A DNA stretch of 64,000 nt from Streptomyces bottropensis ATCC 25435 (GTDB lineage Bacteria > Actinomycetota > Actinomycetes > Streptomycetales > Streptomycetaceae), in assembly GCF_000383595.1 (NCBI RefSeq), contig NZ_KB911581.1:4744496-4808495 (forward strand), given 5' to 3'. A model generated the notes under the pieces. The model was not told where the DNA came from, did no database searches, and worked only from the letters and a program-made list of their open reading frames with translations. Positions 17,006 to 24,819 of the stretch are shown one piece after another (position 1 is the stretch's first letter; each line of letters starts with the position of its first letter). The translations under genes and the position numbers were made by a program.

Positions 17006-17944
17006 CTATCTGACGGACCGCCCGGACAGGCGTTTCACCTCACGGGCGGCCTCGCGGGCCGCACGCTCGGCCCGGGACACCTCGTCGGCAGCCACCGCAC
17101 AGCGCTCCTCCGCCTCCTGCCGGTCGTGGTCCGCCCGTTGCCGGTCCTCCTGAGCCTGCCGCAGCCGCCGCTCGGCGGCGGACACGTCGTCCCCCGCCCG
17201 GTCGTGCCGTTCACGAGCCCGTTCCAGCAGTGCTTCGGCCTCCGTCCGTGCGGTGCGCAGATCGCGCAGCCGGCGGTCGGCGGCCTCGGCCGCCTCACGG
17301 GCCCGGCCGAGCTCCTCCTCCTTCTGGCGGCGCCGCTCGGCGACCTCGTCCTTCGCCCGGGACCGCGCGGGAGCGGGCGGATCCACCGCTCGGGCCGGTG
17401 CGCGAGGTGGGGCGGCCGGCGCGGGCGCGGAGGCCCGCCCGGGAAAGTCCGTCGGCGGGGTGAGGGCGCTCTCCAGCCGTCCGGTGGCCCACCGGTCGGC
17501 TGCCTCCTGGTCGGCGAGCACGGCACGCAGGGTGGCCTCGACATCCCGCCGTACCGGCTCCGACAGCCGGTGACCGGCCTCGGCGGCCAGGGCGGAGGCC
17601 TGCCCGGACATGGCCGCGACGATGCTCCGGCGCTGCTCGGACAGTGCCTTGATCCCGTCGGCGTCCAGGCTCTGGTAGGCCTCGCGCAGCGCACGCCCCA
17701 GCTCCAGGAACCGCCTGCACTCCTCCGGTTCGGAGCGCCGCAGCAGGTTCACCGTCCAGGCGGCGAGGGAGGGGCGCCGGGCGGCTTGGAGGCGACGCGC
17801 GTCCTGCGCGCGTCCGTCGGTCCTGGCCTCCAGCGCCAGCTCCTCGCGGCGGGAGACGAAGCGCGGGGGCGGCGTGGCGTACAGCTCGTCGAGCGCCTTC
17901 TCCACGTCGTGGCCCTCGCCACCCCGCCCACCCTTACGCGGCAT
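17006..17944 (-). CDS. Uncharacterised coiled-coil protein
   Basis: The 312-residue protein is helical and highly charged. An N-terminal half (EKALDELYATPPPRFVSRRE, SLAAWTVNLLRR) looks globular, then an Ala/Pro-rich linker (about 170-200) leads to a long Arg/Glu/Ala coiled coil (about 200-310, e.g. RREAEE-like heptads). I do not recognise a catalytic domain; similar proteins are annotated only as hypothetical in actinomycetes. The start at 17944 has no ribosome site of its own and overlaps the stop of a 62-codon upstream ORF by 11 nt, suggesting translational coupling. Confidence 0.7.
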   Translation of the reverse strand: MPRKGGRGGEGHDVEKALDELYATPPPRFVSRREELALEARTDGRAQDARRLQAARRPSLAAWTVNLLRRSEPEECRRFLELGRALREAYQSLDADGIKALSEQRRSIVAAMSGQASALAAEAGHRLSEPVRRDVEATLRAVLADQEAADRWATGRLESALTPPTDFPGRASAPAPAAPPRAPARAVDPPAPARSRAKDEVAERRRQKEEELGRAREAAEAADRRLRDLRTARTEAEALLERARERHDRAGDDVSAAERRLRQAQEDRQRADHDRQEAEERCAVAADEVSRAERAAREAAREVKRLSGRSVR

Positions 17945-18122
17945 GGTCGCCGAGGGCGCCGTCGGGGAGTGCCGCGCGCACCCGCCGGGCCTCCTGGAAC
18001 AAACGGTTCGTGCGGCCCGCCAGAACTCCGCCCAGGGGCGGCTCCGGAGTGGAGAGAGGCGCCGGGACTCCCGCCGCCACCGCTTCCCGCCCGCCGAGAT
18101 GTCGCCGCCTGCCCGCGTCCAT
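17934..18122 (-). CDS. Small hypothetical protein coupled to the coiled-coil gene
   Basis: A 62-residue ORF begins at ATG 18122 behind a strong AGGAG (6-nt spacer) and stops inside the start region of the next gene. The product is basic, with a short helical part (RTNRLFQEARRVRAAL). No family is recognised. The good ribosome site is the main support; it may serve as a leader that delivers ribosomes to the downstream gene. Confidence 0.5.
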   Translation of the reverse strand: MDAGRRRHLGGREAVAAGVPAPLSTPEPPLGGVLAGRTNRLFQEARRVRAALPDGALGDHAA

Positions 18123-18216
18123 GCGCCTCTCCTAGCCCGGTGTCATCGCGCCGTGTCGTCGATTCCGCAGAGTATCCGAACCGACACGTCCGGTCACCGC
18201 TCGTGACCGCGGCAGC

Positions 18217-19095
18217 TCAGCCGCCCGCCCGCGCGGCGCCGTCGGCGCGGCCGCCCGGGCCCAGCAGGCCGGTGGGGTGGAGGGGCTGCTCCGCTTCGAG
18301 ACGGGGGAGGGCGCGGCGGGTGGCGCGCAGGACGACGGGCGGGATCGCGGCTCGGGTCAGCTGCGTCAGACGCAGCCAGCGGGGGACGTACACGGCGGTC
18401 CGCCGCTGTTCCACCGCGTGGGTGAGGCGGGCGGCGACCGTCTCGGTGGGGTGGACACGCCGGGCCGGCGGCGGCATGTGGGCGCGTAGCTCCCGCATGG
18501 TCACGTAGTGGTCGGCGTCGCGGATCAGCTCGGTGTCGGTCCAGCCGAGATAGGCGATGCCCACGGCCACACCGTGCTGGGCCGTCTCGGCGCGCAGGGT
18601 GTGGGCGAAGGCCTCGACGCCGGACTTGGAGGCGCAGTACGCGCTCATCATCGGGGCGGCACCGATCGAGGCCAGCGAGGCGATCTGCAGGTGGTAGCCG
18701 GCGGTCCGTATCAGGTCCGGCAGGAAGGCCCGGGCGGTCTGGGCGCTGCCGACCAGGTTGACGTCGATCACTCGGCGCCAGGTGCCGGGGTCGGACCGGG
18801 CGAAGGGGCCGCCCTCGGCGATGCCCGCGTTCGCCACCACGACCGAGGGCGGCCCCAGGCGGCTACGGACGGCTTCGGCCGCGTCGTCGAGGGCGGCGTC
18901 GTCGCAGACGTCGGCGCGGATGGCCAGCGCCTCGCCGGGAAGGGCGGCGGCGGTCGCCCTCAGCGCCGGTTCGTCGAGGTCGAGGAGGGCCAGCCGCGCG
19001 CCTCGCCGGGCGAGCGCGTTGGCCAGTGCCGCTCCGATGCCGCGTGCCGCGCCGGTCACCACGACCGTGCGGTCCTTGAGGGGGCTGTCGTTCAC
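18217..19095 (-). CDS. Short-chain dehydrogenase/reductase
   Basis: The 292-residue SDR has TGAARGIGAALA (cofactor glycine motif), ADVCDDAALDDA, NAGIAEGGPF, and catalytic YCASK with the preceding Ser in IASLASIGAA. It probably interconverts an alcohol and a ketone with NAD(P)H. A C-terminal extension of about 50 residues ends in a Pro/Gly-rich tail. GTG 19095 follows GGAAAGGA and overlaps the stop of the upstream flavoprotein by 4 nt, so the two are one operon with the SRPBCC gene. Confidence 0.88.
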   Translation of the reverse strand: MNDSPLKDRTVVVTGAARGIGAALANALARRGARLALLDLDEPALRATAAALPGEALAIRADVCDDAALDDAAEAVRSRLGPPSVVVANAGIAEGGPFARSDPGTWRRVIDVNLVGSAQTARAFLPDLIRTAGYHLQIASLASIGAAPMMSAYCASKSGVEAFAHTLRAETAQHGVAVGIAYLGWTDTELIRDADHYVTMRELRAHMPPPARRVHPTETVAARLTHAVEQRRTAVYVPRWLRLTQLTRAAIPPVVLRATRRALPRLEAEQPLHPTGLLGPGGRADGAARAGG

Positions 19096-20735
19096 GGCTG
19101 GTCCTTTCCTGTCCGGCCCTGCCTGCGGCCGGTGCGGTCCCGGTGGGCCAGGACGCGCTGGGCGCGGGTGAGCCCGGGCAGCCGGTGCCGGCGCAGTGCC
19201 GCACGGGCGGCGTTGGCGCCGGGCGCGCCATGCACCCCGCCGCCCGGGTGGGCGGAGGCGGAGGCGAGATAAAGGCTGTCCACGGGAGTCTCCGGGCGAC
19301 CGGTACCGGGGGCAGGGCGGAAGAACAGCTGCTGGTGCAGTGCCGCGGTGCCGCCGTTGATGGCGCCGCCGTGCAGATTGCGGTCGAGTGCCTGGAGGGT
19401 GGGCGGCGCCAGCACCCGGCGGGCGCGGATCAGCGAGCGGAACCCCGGCGCGAACCGTTCCACCTGACGTTCGACGCGGTCGGCCATCACCTCCTGCTCC
19501 GCACTGCTCCAGCTGCCCGTCAGTCCCTCGTCGCCCGCGTCGGACTTGATGACGTGCGGCACGTGGGTGTACGCCCAGGCGGCCTCGGTGCCCCGGGGCG
19601 AGCGGGAGGGGTCGGCGGTCGTCATCTGGCCGAACAGGGCGAAGGGGCGGTCGGGGACCTGGCCCATGGCGATCTGCGCGGCGCAGCGGGTGAGCTCGTC
19701 GACGCCGTCGGCGAGGTGGACCGTCCCGGCCCGTGCCGCCTCCTCGGCCCGCCAGGGCACCGGCCCGTCGCAGGCCCAGTCGACCTTGAAGGTGGCGAAG
19801 TCCCACTGGAAGCGCTTCAGGTCGGCCATCAGCTGGGCCGGGAGGTGTTCCGCGTCGACGAGCTCGCCGTAGAGAGCCGGCGCGGACACGTCCGCCAGCA
19901 CGGCGCGGCGCGCGGCGACCTTGTCGCCGTCGGTGGTGAGGACCCCGGCGGCCCGTCCGTTCCGTACCAGGACGCGGCTGACCCGATGCCCGCAGCGGAC
20001 GCTGCCGCCACGCGCCCGCAGCCGGCTGACGAGGGCCGCCGTCAGGGCGCCCGCGCCCCCGGCCGGCACGGGAAAGCCGTAGGTCTGTCCGAGCATGCAC
20101 AGCAACCAGCCGTAGCCGCCGCTGCCCGCGGCCTCCGGCGCGAGGTCGGCGTGCAGGGCGTTGCCGGCCAGCAGCAGTCTGCCGCCCTCGCCGCGGAATT
20201 CCTCCTCCCCCATGCGGCGGACCGGCGCGACCAGGGTGCGGGCCATCCGCAGGCCGCCGGCCGCCTTCAGCCTGACGGCGAGACGGGCGGTGGCGCGCAC
20301 CGGCGGGAAAGGCGTGAACAGCGCGTCGACGATGTCGGGGCCGAGGTCCTGCCAAGTGGCGTGCAAGCGCCTCCAGGCGTCGCCGTCGCCCGGGTGGAAG
20401 GCGTCGAGGGAGGCGGCGGTGGTGTCGATGTCCCGGGAGAGCACCGCGCACCTGCCGTCGCCGAGGGGGTGCGCCAGGACGTGCGGCGCGTGGCTCCAGC
20501 GCAGGCCGTGTTCGTGGAGGCCGAGCCGGGCCAGGACCGAGGAGGCGGCGGCGAGGGGATAGAACGAGCTGAACAGGTCGCTCGCGAAGTCGGGGTCGAC
20601 CCCCCTGTCGTGGCGCACCGCGCCGCCGGGTTCCGGCTGTTCCTCCAGGACCTCGACACTCCATCCGGCGTCGGCGAGCAGGTTTGCGGCCACGAGCCCG
20701 TTGGGGCCGGCTCCGATCACCACCGCGTCAGGCAT
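19092..20735 (-). CDS. Phytoene-desaturase-like FAD-dependent oxidoreductase
   Basis: This 547-residue flavoprotein opens with the dinucleotide motif VIGAGPNGLVAANLLADAG and the EEQPEPGGAVR block of the CrtI/retinol-saturase (PYRD2-like) branch. It ends with LYLASASAHPGGGVHGAPGANAA, shown in part as HPGGGVHG, which closes the FAD site. No carotenoid genes are nearby (no phytoene or GGPP synthase), so a carotenoid substrate is unlikely. It overlaps both neighbours (8 nt with the SRPBCC gene, 4 nt with the SDR), implying joint action on one substrate. Confidence 0.85.
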   Translation of the reverse strand: MPDAVVIGAGPNGLVAANLLADAGWSVEVLEEQPEPGGAVRHDRGVDPDFASDLFSSFYPLAAASSVLARLGLHEHGLRWSHAPHVLAHPLGDGRCAVLSRDIDTTAASLDAFHPGDGDAWRRLHATWQDLGPDIVDALFTPFPPVRATARLAVRLKAAGGLRMARTLVAPVRRMGEEEFRGEGGRLLLAGNALHADLAPEAAGSGGYGWLLCMLGQTYGFPVPAGGAGALTAALVSRLRARGGSVRCGHRVSRVLVRNGRAAGVLTTDGDKVAARRAVLADVSAPALYGELVDAEHLPAQLMADLKRFQWDFATFKVDWACDGPVPWRAEEAARAGTVHLADGVDELTRCAAQIAMGQVPDRPFALFGQMTTADPSRSPRGTEAAWAYTHVPHVIKSDAGDEGLTGSWSSAEQEVMADRVERQVERFAPGFRSLIRARRVLAPPTLQALDRNLHGGAINGGTAALHQQLFFRPAPGTGRPETPVDSLYLASASAHPGGGVHGAPGANAARAALRRHRLPGLTRAQRVLAHRDRTGRRQGRTGKDQP

Positions 20736-21258
20736 GGCCGCCGGTGCCGTGGCCCGCGGCCCTGCGCCGCGCGTGGAGTTTCGTGGGCTGTTCGGCCTCG
20801 CTGCGCGCCTCGGCGTCGCCGTCCTCGGCGCGCGCCTCGCAGAGCCCGGCGAGCCGGGCGAGCATCGCGCGGTGCCGGAGCTGGATCAGTGCCTCCACGC
20901 CGACGTTGTGGAGCGCTCCGCCCACTCCCTGCAGCGGGTGTTCGTCCGCGATCACCAGGCAGTGCGGTCCCCAGGGGCGGAGCCGGAGAGAGATCCGCGC
21001 CGTCCCCAGCACACCCGCCCGCGCCTCCAGCCCCAGTTCGGAACCCTCTTCGCAGTACCGGACGACGGTCTCGTTGCTCAGGCGCAGCGGGCCCACCCGG
21101 ATCTCGTACTCGATCGCCGAGCCCACCTGCGGCCATTGCCCCCGCACCGGTTCGGAGGCCGACGTTCCCACCACCCACTGCGCGTACCGGGTGCCGTCCG
21201 CGAGGACGGCCCAGACGATCTGCGGACTCACCTTGATCAGACGATGCCGTACCGCCAT
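20728..21258 (-). CDS. SRPBCC-fold (polyketide cyclase/dehydrase-like) protein
   Basis: The 176-residue protein has the SRPBCC pattern (RHRLIKVSPQIVWAVLADG, YAQWVVGT, LSNETVVRYCEEGSEL, a final long helix). It is a predicted hydrophobic-ligand binder or cyclase. ATG 21258 is preceded by GGAGGTG. A basic His/Arg tail ends the protein and overlaps the flavoprotein start by 8 nt, making it the first gene of the SRPBCC-flavoprotein-SDR operon. Confidence 0.82.
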   Translation of the reverse strand: MAVRHRLIKVSPQIVWAVLADGTRYAQWVVGTSASEPVRGQWPQVGSAIEYEIRVGPLRLSNETVVRYCEEGSELGLEARAGVLGTARISLRLRPWGPHCLVIADEHPLQGVGGALHNVGVEALIQLRHRAMLARLAGLCEARAEDGDAEARSEAEQPTKLHARRRAAGHGTGGHA

Positions 21259-21489
21259 GACACACCTCCAGCCGGTCCCACCCCGGTCGACGGCCGAGTG
21301 CCCGGCCCGAGGGGATCCACACCAGGTCAAGGAGCGGGCGCTCCGATACCGAATCCGGTTCCGTCACCGAATTCGACCGGTCCCGTTGCCCGATCGGATG
21401 CCGAGGTCTGCCCCGAGGGACCTTCTCGAACGCGTCGGCGCCGGTGTATCAAGAAAGATCCAGTCGTTGATCATGGAAGAGGGCTGTCG

Positions 21490-22980
21490 GTGCGGACACG
21501 CGGTAGCGACAAGGCAGGCGACGAGGCGAAGGCCGTCCGGGTCCCCGCCGTCACGACGACGCAAGCGCCCGCGCGGCGGCGGCCGGACCTGTCGTCGCCG
21601 CAGGGGCTGCTCGCGCTCCAGGGCACCACGGGCAACGCCGCGGTCGTCCAGTTGCTGCGCGGGGCCGGCCATTCCTGGGCCCAGGAGGAGCACCGGCACG
21701 GTGCCGACTGCGGACACCGCGGTGCCGCGGAGCCCACCGTGCAGCGCTCGGCCGTTCACGACGTGCAGCGTTCGGCCGTCCACGAGGTGCTGCGCGCCCC
21801 CGGCCAGCCCCTGGACAGCGCCACCCGCACGGACATGGAGGCGCGGCTCGGCGCCGACTTCTCCGACGTCCGCATCCACGACGACAGCGCGGCGAAGGCG
21901 TCCGCCGCCGAGGTCGGCGCCCGCGCCTACACCTCCGGCAGCCATGTGGTCATCGGCGACGGCGGCGCGGACAAGCACACCCTCGCCCATGAGCTGACCC
22001 ATGTCATCCAGCAGCGTCAGGGTCCCGTAGCCGGCACCGACGACGGCGGCGGGCTGAGGGTCTCCGACCCCTCCGACCGGTTCGAACAGGCCGCCGAGGC
22101 CAACGCGCGCAAGGTGATGTCCGGCCCGGCACAGCCCGCCGTGCAGCGTGCGGCCGACTCTTCCCCGGCGCCGGAGGAATCGCGCGGCGCTCACGGGGCG
22201 CCCTCCGGAGCCTTTGTTCAACGGGTACTCGGCGATCCGCAGGAACTATTCCAGGAGGATCACTGGAAGAACAAGATGACGGAGGCGGGGCACTCGCTGC
22301 TTCCGCCCAAGGCGCCGAAGAAGAAGGGCAAGGGTGCCGCGCCCGCGAAGCGGAAGCTGGAGGATGTTCTGCACACCGTGGGGCCGGCTCTCCTGGCTGA
22401 ATTGGCCGAGCGGAGCGGAAAGGGAGAGACCGGGCGCCTGAAGCTCTACAGGTCGATGTTCACGAGCGAGGCCCTCGCCATCATGGAGTGGAAGGCACGG
22501 GGAAAGGCGGCCGAGACGGAAGAATGGATGAAGACCGAGAGCAAGAACCCCGCCGGGATCGCGAAACGCTATCGCGAGACGGAGGCGGGGGGCAGCGGCC
22601 CGATCGGCGCCATGCCCGTGAAGAATCACCTCGGTGACGTCGGCCAGGCCGACGAATACTTCAAGGACGAGGACCAACAGGTGATGATGGAGTTCACCCT
22701 CAAGGAGGGCGCGCATGAACTCCTGTTCCACCCGAATTACATGGCGATATCCGGAGACAAGGGCACTCCCTATCACATCAGGAAGACCCGTGAAGAGGAG
22801 ACCGGGAGCACCTTCCCGCAGGCCGCGGCCGGCGAAGGGGCACTTCCGGGCTATATCGGCCTGAAGCCCGAGAAGAAAGAGCCGTTCAGTCTCTCCCTCG
22901 GGGACACCGACATCACGCGCCTGCTCTTCCAGTTGTTCGTCGAGGACGTGCAGCCGGTGAAGGGCGGCCAGAACCTGTAG
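21490..22980 (+). CDS. DUF4157 (eCIS-core) protein with unknown C-terminal domain
   Basis: The 496-residue product starts at GTG 21490 after GGAAGAGGG. An N-terminal LLALQGTTGNAAV helix precedes a duplicated VQRSAVH segment (84-97). The DUF4157 domain (about 103-178) carries LDSATRTDMEARLG, DVRIHDD, and the zinc-type motif HELTH (167-171). A second VQR spacer follows, then a 260-residue C-terminal domain (LKLYRSMFTSEAL, GAMPVKNHLGDVGQADEYF, VMMEFTLKEGAHELLF) that I cannot assign. DUF4157 proteins often accompany extracellular contractile injection systems as effectors or carry toxin domains. No sheath, tube or baseplate genes are in the window, so it is an orphan here. Confidence 0.82.
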   Translation: MRTRGSDKAGDEAKAVRVPAVTTTQAPARRRPDLSSPQGLLALQGTTGNAAVVQLLRGAGHSWAQEEHRHGADCGHRGAAEPTVQRSAVHDVQRSAVHEVLRAPGQPLDSATRTDMEARLGADFSDVRIHDDSAAKASAAEVGARAYTSGSHVVIGDGGADKHTLAHELTHVIQQRQGPVAGTDDGGGLRVSDPSDRFEQAAEANARKVMSGPAQPAVQRAADSSPAPEESRGAHGAPSGAFVQRVLGDPQELFQEDHWKNKMTEAGHSLLPPKAPKKKGKGAAPAKRKLEDVLHTVGPALLAELAERSGKGETGRLKLYRSMFTSEALAIMEWKARGKAAETEEWMKTESKNPAGIAKRYRETEAGGSGPIGAMPVKNHLGDVGQADEYFKDEDQQVMMEFTLKEGAHELLFHPNYMAISGDKGTPYHIRKTREEETGSTFPQAAAGEGALPGYIGLKPEKKEPFSLSLGDTDITRLLFQLFVEDVQPVKGGQNL

Positions 22981-22983
22981 CCG

Positions 22984-23003
22984 ACCGGCCGGGAACGGCC
23001 GGG
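22984..23003. terminator. Hairpin after the DUF4157 gene
   Basis: CCGGCC and GGCCGG (extended to ACCGGCC on the left) form a GC stem around a 6-nt loop, 4 bp after the stop. It probably terminates the DUF4157 message before the amidohydrolase. Confidence 0.5.
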
Positions 23004-23066
23004 TGACGGATGCCTCATGGATCACACGCGCGTGGTGGTGGACCCGCCACCGCACGGGAGTCGATC

Positions 23067-23981
23067 GTGGACGGCATGAGTGGTCATCCCAGTGACGTGC
23101 CCGTGGGCGAGGAGGTCGGAGAGATCCGCCGGTTCGCCGAGGCACTCGGTCTGCCCGGTCTGATCGACGTCCATACGCACTTCATGCCCGAGCGCGTGCT
23201 GCGCAAGGTGTGGGAGTACTTCGACGCGCTCGGACCGCTGACCGGCGGAATGGAGTGGCCGATCACCTACCGCCAGAAGGAGACGGAACGGGCGGACCTG
23301 CTCCGGGCCTTCGGCGTGCGGGCCTTCACCTCGATGCTCTACCCGCACAAGCCGGGCATGGCCCGCTGGTTGAACGGCTGGGCGGCCGGCTTCGCCCGCC
23401 GCACCCCCGACTGTCTGCACACCGCCACCCTCTACCCCGAGCCGGACACCGCCGCGTACGTCCGGGAGGCCGTCGAGGCGGGAGCGCGCGTCTTCAAGGC
23501 GCACGTACAGGTGGGGGCGTACGACCCGGCCGACCAACTCCTCGACCAGGCATGGGGGTTGCTGGCCGAGGCCGGTGTCCCCGTGGTCATCCACTGTGGC
23601 TCCGGGCCCGCGCCCGGCACGTACACCGGTCCCGGGCCCATCACGCGCGTACTGGCGCGCCATCCCCGGCTCCGGCTGGTCGTCGCGCACATGGGGATGC
23701 CCGAGTACGAGGAGTTCTTCGGCCTCGCCGAGCGGTACGGGGAGGTGCGGTTCGACACGACGATGGCGTTCACCGACTTCAGCGAGGGGTTCATGCCGTT
23801 CCCCCGCCGGGCCCTGCCACGGCTGGCCGCCCTCGGTGACCGGGTCCTGCTCGGCTCCGACTTCCCCAACATCCCCTACCCGTACCTCCACCAGCTGCAC
23901 GCCCTGGAGCGCCTGGGCCTGGGGGAGCAGTGGCTGCGGGCGGTGTGCCACGACAACGCGGCAGAGCTGTTCGGGCTGTGA
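23067..23981 (+). CDS. Amidohydrolase (metal-dependent TIM-barrel hydrolase)
   Basis: The 304-residue enzyme shows the amidohydrolase metal sites in order: DVHTHF, FKAHVQVG, VVIHCGSG, VVAHMGMP and LLGSDFPNIPY with the catalytic Asp. It belongs to the Amidohydro_2 group (decarboxylase or hydrolase-like); the substrate is unknown. GTG 23067 (VDGMSGH) is chosen because GGGAG lies 6 nt before it; ATG 23076 is an alternative. It stands alone between a terminator and the ArsR promoter. Confidence 0.85.
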   Translation: MDGMSGHPSDVPVGEEVGEIRRFAEALGLPGLIDVHTHFMPERVLRKVWEYFDALGPLTGGMEWPITYRQKETERADLLRAFGVRAFTSMLYPHKPGMARWLNGWAAGFARRTPDCLHTATLYPEPDTAAYVREAVEAGARVFKAHVQVGAYDPADQLLDQAWGLLAEAGVPVVIHCGSGPAPGTYTGPGPITRVLARHPRLRLVVAHMGMPEYEEFFGLAERYGEVRFDTTMAFTDFSEGFMPFPRRALPRLAALGDRVLLGSDFPNIPYPYLHQLHALERLGLGEQWLRAVCHDNAAELFGL

Positions 23982-24048
23982 CCGGCACGGCGGCGGGTCC
24001 GCGCGGAGAGCGGCTGCGGGCCCCCACGGAAGAGGTGCACGGTCGGAC

Positions 24049-24078
24049 TTGATAGGCAAGTGCTTACTTGCCTATGGT
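24049..24078 (+). promoter_or_regulatory. Leaderless promoter with perfect operator for ArsR-VOC operon
   Basis: A -35 box TTGATA (24049-24054) and -10 box TATGGT (24073-24078) are separated by 18 bp. The spacer is filled by a perfect 10-bp inverted repeat, ATAGGCAAGT (24052-24061) and ACTTGCCTAT (24066-24075), around GCTT. The GTG start at 24085 lies 7 nt past the -10, so transcription and translation likely begin at the same base. A repressor bound to the repeat would block RNA polymerase directly. Confidence 0.75.
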
Positions 24079-24084
24079 GGGGGT

Positions 24085-24387
24085 GTGGCCGACGACCTGT
24101 TCAAAGCCCTGGCCGACCCCACCCGCCGGACCATCCTCGACGAGCTGACCGAGAAGTCCGGACAGACACTGTTCGAGATCTGTTCGCGGCTGACCATGAA
24201 GCACGGGCTCAACAGCTCGCGCCAGGCGATCTCCCAGCACCTCGCCGTGCTGGAGGCCGCCGGGCTCGTCGAGACCAGGCGGGAGGGCCGCTACAAGTTC
24301 CACGACCTGAACACCGCCCCGCTGCGGCAGATCACCGAGCGGTGGCTCATGCCCGACCCCTCCGGACCGCAGGAGAGCACCTCATGA
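24085..24387 (+). CDS. ArsR-family transcriptional repressor
   Basis: The 100-residue winged-helix protein matches the ArsR/SmtB fold (FKALADPTRRTILDELTE, SRQAISQHLAVLEAAGLV recognition helix, REGRYKFHDLN wing). The metal-binding ELCVCD-type motif is absent, so it more likely senses an organic ligand, as ArsR proteins paired with SRPBCC or VOC genes do. It is probably translated from a leaderless GTG and autoregulated through the adjacent 10-bp palindrome. It overlaps the VOC gene by ATGA. Confidence 0.9.
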   Translation: MADDLFKALADPTRRTILDELTEKSGQTLFEICSRLTMKHGLNSSRQAISQHLAVLEAAGLVETRREGRYKFHDLNTAPLRQITERWLMPDPSGPQESTS

Positions 24388-24776
24388 AGATCCGTCTGAC
24401 CAGTGTCTTCGTCGACGACCAGGCCAAGGCCGAGCACTTCTACACCGAGATCCTCGGCTTCGTGAAGAAGCACGACGTCCCGCTGGGGGAGAAGGACCGC
24501 TGGCTGACCGTCGTCTCGCCGGACGAGCCCGACGGCACCGAACTGCTCCTGGAGCCCGCCGGGCATCCGGCCGTGAGGCCCTACCGCGACGCACTCGTCG
24601 GGGACGGCATCCCGCTCGCCCAGTTCGCCGTCGACGACGTGCGGGCGGAGTACGAGCGCCTGCGTGGCCTGGGTGTGCGTTTCACCCAGGAGCCGCTGGA
24701 GATGGGCCCCGTCACCACCGCCGTCCTCGACGACACCTGCGGCAACCTCATCCAGATCGCGACCCAGCCGCAGTAG
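24384..24776 (+). CDS. VOC-family (glyoxalase/bleomycin-resistance fold) protein
   Basis: The 130-residue protein has two beta-alpha-beta-beta-beta repeats typical of VOC proteins (RLTSVFVDDQAKAEHFYTEI, ending VLDDTCGNLIQIA). It may bind a metal and act as a dioxygenase, isomerase or ligand sequestering protein; the substrate is unknown. The ATGA overlap with the ArsR stop shows translational coupling, a common pairing in actinomycetes. Confidence 0.88.
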   Translation: MKIRLTSVFVDDQAKAEHFYTEILGFVKKHDVPLGEKDRWLTVVSPDEPDGTELLLEPAGHPAVRPYRDALVGDGIPLAQFAVDDVRAEYERLRGLGVRFTQEPLEMGPVTTAVLDDTCGNLIQIATQPQ

Positions 24777-24819
24777 GAACCGGCAGGGTGCGGGCGCGAC
24801 AGCCCGGCGCGCCGCGGCC

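Noticed and set aside
18217..21258. Carotenoid biosynthesis cluster
   Set aside because: The flavoprotein resembles CrtI, but no phytoene synthase, GGPP synthase or cyclase occurs nearby.
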